Of a stretch of 64,000 bases of DNA, positions 59,479 to 64,000 are shown piece after piece. Below the pieces are notes generated by a model, which saw only the letters and a program-made list of their open reading frames with translations, had not been told where the DNA came from and did not search any database. This DNA is from Patiria pectinifera (Eukaryota; Echinodermata; Asteroidea; Valvatida; Asterinidae): positions 22,155,513 to 22,219,512 of the forward strand of contig CM057147.1 in assembly GCA_029964075.1 (NCBI GenBank), read 5' to 3'. Position 1 is the stretch's first letter; each line of letters opens with the position of its first letter. Made by a program: the position numbers and the translations under genes.

Positions 59479-62400
59479 CTGTATAGGAAAAAGAAAACAA
59501 CAACAAATGCTGTGAAAAAGTTGGAGAATTGTAAGATAATCATCAAAATTGAGTATAGACTGGTTTAACCAATAAGCGAACTTTGCTAGTATCTACTTAT
59601 TTACTTTTAGTAAAGGTACACGTATTTGATGACAACTGTACAGTGAAGTGACAGCCTGAGAGGTGCTCACCTTAATGTAGATGTGCGACGGCAACATGGC
59701 GGCAGTGATTTCTTTAGTCATCGTCGGGGCTTGCGGGGTGTTTAGCTGGAGCTCTGGAAGCTGGACATAGCCGGCAACCAATGGGTAGAGATTGTAGGAC
59801 AACGTCTGACAACTGGAGGGAAGGATCCTGAAAAACACCTGAGATGGAACACCAAACTAGGATGAATATGTAGTAGTCCAGTCCATCACAAGACCTCACA
59901 GGTCCAACACAAGTCCTCTCAAGTTCATCACAAGTTCGTCACAAGTCGTCCAGTCCCGACAAAAGGTTATTGCATCACTCGCATCATCAAAACTATTCAC
60001 GTGTTCAGCAGTAAAGAGAACTCGAAAAAGGGCATCAAAATTTGGAAGTGGTTTGAGAAGATGCTTTCGTGTGGATTTTAAGAAATGAATGTAATGCGGT
60101 CCTGGGAAATGGAGATACACAATCTCCCAAAATGATTGTGTTAACTCCATCGAAATAAATCTGAATCACAATCCTACAACTAGTAAACTTAGTACAAAAG
60201 CTCTGTATGAATGTGCAATTGATGATGAAAATTACAGCACACATAAAATGCCAAGTAAACAAGTCCTATGTGATATGTAAATAGATGCCATAGCTTTCTG
60301 TGTACAATTTGTATGGATCAATAAAACAAAGCATCATCGTGGTGATATAAAATAAAATTAATCCACTTGAGCCTGGTAGATGGGTGCTTGGTTACAAACA
60401 TGACACAGCTCAACGAAATGAGTCAGAGGTTACTGAGAGCTTCCTTTGAGTGATGTATTTCTTTTTAAGGGGCCGTTCACAATTATCAACATTTTCACGA
60501 GCGTACAAACCGTACGCTGGGGGGGACGGGGTTAATGGCCGCCGTACGTTTTTTTTTTTTTTTAAAATGTCGATATGTTTTCTCGCCCGTTAATGCCCGC
60601 CTAACGCCGATTTTTTTTTTTTTAAATGTCGATCTGTTTTCTCGCCCGTCGCCACAGCCGACAGCCGCAACCGATGCCGATCGAGCACTTGCCGAGCCGG
60701 TCGCGCCCCGCGCCAGGCCCCGCATTGCATCCCATGAACGTATTGTGTACAGCATGTGCAGCATTGTCCTACACACGTACATGAAAATGTACTGTATGTA
60801 CATGTACATGTATAGTCCGTATCCACTGCGTGTTTTTAACGGCCGGTGTCACATGTCATGGCCAAAAACTTGATCTACAAAAGTTACAAAAACCCTTGCA
60901 AGTGTCTATATATAGACTTGTGTGAAAAAAAAAATCAACATTTTTTTCGTACACTTTTAGGGGGGAGGGGGGGGGGTCTTGAAAAAAGTGTACTCTTTGT
61001 ACACTTGTGAAAATGTTGATAATTGTGAACGGCCCCTAACATAACGGTCCTCATATGTGCATATGTTAAGATATCAAATTGAGTGATACACATATTACAG
61101 AATGAAGAACTGAGCATGCCGTTTCTACTGCTATAAAAACCATATACAAGAAAAACAAAATGTCCAAAAAGACTCATTTCGAGGGGTTTGGTCACAACTC
61201 ACAAAAACGTTCCTGAATGATACCTACCTGCTTGTGGCCAGAGTACATGAATGCTTCACTGGCCTGCACGCTGGCCTCAATCGTCTGAACGATAGATGTC
61301 CGGTTGGAGATGGTGAAGTTGACAAACAGCGGCGACCGCACCACCCCGAAGGCGGGGATGTCTGTCTCAATGGCCAACGGGAGGGGCTGGATGCTGACCT
61401 CTGGGAGGGGGAGGGTGGTCTTGACCAAGGGGAGGTCATCATTCATGGAATCCCTTCAATAAGAGGTAAAATGCAAGGCATTTAGGAAAAATGAGATTGG
61501 GCAGATGTCGAAATGAGGGTTTGCAGCTCAGTGGATATTACAGTTTTCGGTAAAACTGTGTAAAACCATGCACAACCTTTTGATCACGAAACACGATTTC
61601 ATCTATTTAAACTCTAAACTCAGTCAGTTGACTGAACATTGGAAATTAACTACATTTCTTGATTTCTTCTAAATGACTGCAAACCAGACGGACTAATTGT
61701 ACGGCGTATTTAGCACCAGCATACTCTTTAATCCAAAATAGGTTTTTGATGATAATTTGGGAGGTTACATTTGGGAAAAATGCAAATGATCCTATATGCC
61801 TTTAAACACAACAATGAGATACCTCTTCCATTCCAGCTCACAGCTCCCCAGGGCAATGAGTCCAGTTTCAGGGTGACTCGGGGCTTGAACACAGACGCAT
61901 TCACTTGCATGCTCTTCATTCTTCAATACAACTGTCAAAAAAATATACAGTAACATACAGAATATAGAAAGACTAACACCGAGGATATAGCACGTAGTTG
62001 CCTTACTTTGACATTTTACTGCTATGAATTTTTTATTTCCCCCGGTTCTTTAAATGACCTGTGACCTTGCAGCTTTTACAAGCAGGCAATTACATATCTG
62101 CAGCAAAAGACAGCACATGAGGTGAAGTCGCCCAGTAAATGAGCAAAACGGCTATTTTATTAAAAATTCTTCTATTTCGCGACCATTAACAAATGCTGTT
62201 TATTTAAGCGTGGAGAAATATAAATGTTAAATATAAATATCACAGGGTGAAAGTAGACAAAGCAATATGCTCACATATATGGTTCTGTCCACACTAACGG
62301 TTACAAAAGTGTGACATTTAGAGGGAACCATGGACAGGAGTCGATACATGAAGTAACATGTTAAGTTTTCCATCTTTCTTCATCCAATATCTTGGTAAGA

Positions 62401-63221
62401 ACATTGCCCACCAACAAGTTTGATAAATTTCTCAGGTTTCGAGAAATTACAGAGGATTATCTTCAAGATTAACGTTCATAACATGGACAGACATTTCATT
62501 TTTAAGTGGTGGGAAGCAGTAAAGAAAATATATCAATTATCCCAAATTTTTTCCTAATGTAAAGCTATCTATTTCGAGATTGCCACTGGCCAATCTCACG
62601 TTAAACCTCTAGGTATTTTGAACTACAGGGTGGGCACATTTTCAGGACCCCATGTTCATAACAGGGAAACAAATTGTGTGACAAACTTCTGTCCATGTTA
62701 TGAACATGTATCAAGTCGCATCATAGTTTCATAAATACTTAACAGGTTGCTTTATTGTTGAATGATACTAATTCTTTATTGAATATGTAATATAAATGTA
62801 ACATGGGCTGAATTTATTATAACAAGAACAAGTATGAATCAAGAGTGTCCGTCCATGTTATGAACATTATCCTTCATTTCATCCTAAAGATGGCAGAGTA
62901 ACTTCCTACATTTCCAGTGAATCAGCTTAATTATTTATCAGTGCAATCATGGATAATACAGGAATGTTTAAAAAACAAAAATTAGCAAAACACCTGCTTT
63001 GAAATCCACTTCCCATGTCTCACGGATAAAGTTATAAGTTAACCGTTAGTGTGGACAGACCCATAATGCAACTTGGCTCATGACAACCCTTTCTGTTTGA
63101 AACCAAACAATGTCTGACACAGAACTGTAATTTTGTCCTTAACACATGGTATGACGGCAGATAAAAACTCACCGTTGCTGACTTGGGACTCCAGTGAGTC
63201 TGTAGGCCTCACATCATCCGA
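59449..63221 (-). CDS. TRAPPC11: TRAPPC11, C-terminal part (span of five exons)
   Basis: TRAPPC11 (foie gras homologue) is a subunit of TRAPPIII, which tethers vesicles between ER and Golgi and acts in autophagy. Five exons join in phase: 63173-63221, 61823-61913, 61228-61453, 59671-59838 and 59449-59478. They give about 187 C-terminal residues. Matches to what I know of the vertebrate protein are SIQPLPLAIETDIPAFG, SEAFMYSGHKQ, TLSYNLYPLVAGYVQLPEL and the last exon PQGK...A. The N-terminal foie gras domain and earlier exons lie past the right edge. Two large transposable elements sit in its introns (60466-61039 and 62280-63062). Confidence 0.9.
59671..59838 (-). CDS. TRAPPC11: TRAPPC11 exon, penultimate
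   Basis: The acceptor CATCTCAG and donor GTGAGC bound 56 codons in phase 0. It reads VFFRILPSSCQTLSYNLYPL, VAGYVQLPELQLNTPQAPTM and TKEITAAMLPSHIYIK. YN.YPL.AGY.QLP is a strong family signature. Confidence 0.92.
60466..61039. mobile_element. MITE with TAAGGGGCCGTTCACAATTA termini
   Basis: The terminal inverted repeats are about 33 bases: TAAGGGGCCGTTCACAATTA on one side and TAATTGTGAACGGCCCCTTA, with one mismatch, on the other. Inside is a tandem duplication around ATGTCGAT.TGTTTTCTCG. It lies in a TRAPPC11 intron. Confidence 0.9.
61228..61453 (-). CDS. TRAPPC11: TRAPPC11 exon, beta-rich C-terminal domain
   Basis: This 226-base exon has donor GTAGGT and acceptor TTATTGAAG. It reads DSMNDDLPLVKTTLPLPEVS, IQPLPLAIETDIPAFGVVRS, PLFVNFTISNRTSIVQTIEA and SVQASEAFMYSGHKQ. 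This is the most diagnostic part: PLPL..ETD.P.FG, N.T..VQ.IE and S.AFM.SG.KQ. Confidence 0.92.
61823..61913 (-). CDS. TRAPPC11: TRAPPC11 exon
   Basis: Phase with the upstream exon selects the acceptor ATGAAG just before AGCATGC; an earlier AG would bring a stop into frame. The donor is GTATCT. It reads (E)HASECVCVQAPSHPETGLI and ALGSCELEWK, and the split codon at the end makes Arg with the next exon. The EL.WKR end matches the strand that precedes the final domain in TRAPPC11. Confidence 0.8.
62280..63062. mobile_element. Element with GTCCACACTAACGGTTA termini
   Basis: GGTTCTGTCCACACTAACGG at the left and CCGTTAGTGTGGACAGACCC at the right. GTCCATGTTATGAACAT and its inverse occur four times inside. 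It fills most of the TRAPPC11 intron between 61913 and 63173. No coding frame. Confidence 0.88.
63173..63221 (-). CDS. TRAPPC11: TRAPPC11 exon, linker
   Basis: This 49-base exon has acceptor TATCTACAG and donor GTGAGT. It reads SDDVRPTDSLESQVSN plus one base of a Glu codon. The other two frames contain stops. It is a polar linker without a clear motif, placed by its splice phase with the next exon. Confidence 0.7.
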
Positions 63222-63382
63222 CTGTAGATACAAGAAACACTTGGAAGTTTAATACTCAAATACACGTCAGGTCTGAAGATTCATAAATTAAGTAGTCTGT
63301 TGTATTCTGGGGTGATCTGGGGTTGGTTATGGCAAGAAAATAATGGCAGTACTAGATATCGTTAAATTTCTCGAAAAGTACC

Positions 63383-63758
63383 TAAGGCCAAATAAAAAAA
63401 GTGTCCGGTTTCTGGTATGGAGCTTGTCCAAAAAGTGGTGCGGCGACACAGCTTTTTTTTTTTTTTACCTGATTTTTTTGCTTCAAATGTCGGCTGATGA
63501 CTGCAAATGGTGCCCGACTAAACTTAGTTCAAATATATGGGAGTCCAGAGAGGCCACATAAAGCTTATTCTCGACCATAACCCAATCTAAAAACACGTTA
63601 AAATTGTGCAGCAGTAGGATTTCAGTCAAACCAGTGAGTTTGGCGGTTTTGAGACATCATCTTTCATTGAACAAAAAGCTTTTTCATTTTGCCGACGCGC
63701 ATGGCTACGGCGACCCCCGTGCATACCAGAAACCGGAGACTTTTTTTTTTTGGCCTAA
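63383..63758 (-). mobile_element. TTAGGCC MITE family 1, complete, inverted
   Basis: Same element as 7003-7375 but in the opposite orientation, just beyond the outermost visible TRAPPC11 exon. Termini TAAGGCC and GGCCTAA. Confidence 0.9.
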
Positions 63759-64000
63759 CATGAGTATTTCATTTTGATGGAGCATATTAACAATCAGTGG
63801 AAATGTCATGGACACGCATTCATGCAAACCAGAGCTGTAACAGATTATAAAAGGATATGTGTTTTTCAACCATTCCGATGGAAATTATACATTGCATTGG
63901 AAATCACTCAACCGGCACTCTGCAATGGGTCTTTTCACTAACTGTGTAAATCACATTGGAACGGGTGAACAACACAATGCCATCTATAATCTGTTGTATC

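Noticed and set aside
60535-60873. Plus-strand frame of 112 codons
   Set aside because: It lies mostly inside the TAAGGGGCC element and depends on T runs.
1-64000. CRISPR arrays, operons, bacterial features
   Set aside because: None seen; introns, SINEs and SECIS show this is animal nuclear DNA.

Overview
This is a stretch of animal nuclear DNA: short exons with GT/AG introns, low gene density, tRNA-derived SINEs and many short terminal-inverted-repeat (MITE-like) elements. ACATGTACATGTA-type words and these repeats suggest a marine invertebrate deuterostome. An echinoderm is my best guess, but nothing in the window proves it. A 500-N scaffold gap lies at 18388-18887.

Three genes are recognisable, all on the minus strand. 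(1) At the left edge are four exons (1196-9641) of a RASAL1/RASA4-type Ras GTPase-activating protein, covering the end of C2A and the start of C2B. The rest of C2B and the catalytic part lie off the left edge; the first exon or exons were not found. A dead duplicate of the C2A exon lies next to the real one. (2) From about 25.0 to 32.3 kb is a complete selenoprotein M gene (SELENOM): four coding exons, a signal peptide, a C-S-G-U redox motif whose U is an in-frame TGA, a C-terminal KDEL, a form 2 SECIS element in the 3'UTR and an AATAAA signal just after it. (3) From 59.4 to 63.2 kb are the last five coding exons of TRAPPC11, a subunit of the TRAPPIII tethering complex. The three genes look independent: Ras signalling, ER redox and vesicle tethering. 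Only the last two share the secretory pathway in a broad sense.

On the plus strand there may be one more gene, starting head to head with SELENOM. Two phase-compatible exons (about 33828-34013 and 36222-36364) encode a protein I do not recognise. A 112-codon minus-strand reading frame at 49910-50245 also looks coding but is unassigned.

Most of the rest is repeats. They include two MITE families ending in TTAGGCC, a foldback element nested inside another element, several families with G or C homopolymers inside, pogo-like elements, long foldbacks, two SINE families, a LINE relic and degenerate duplications at 40.6-43.6 kb. The interval 45.9-57.1 kb is poor in anything recognisable.
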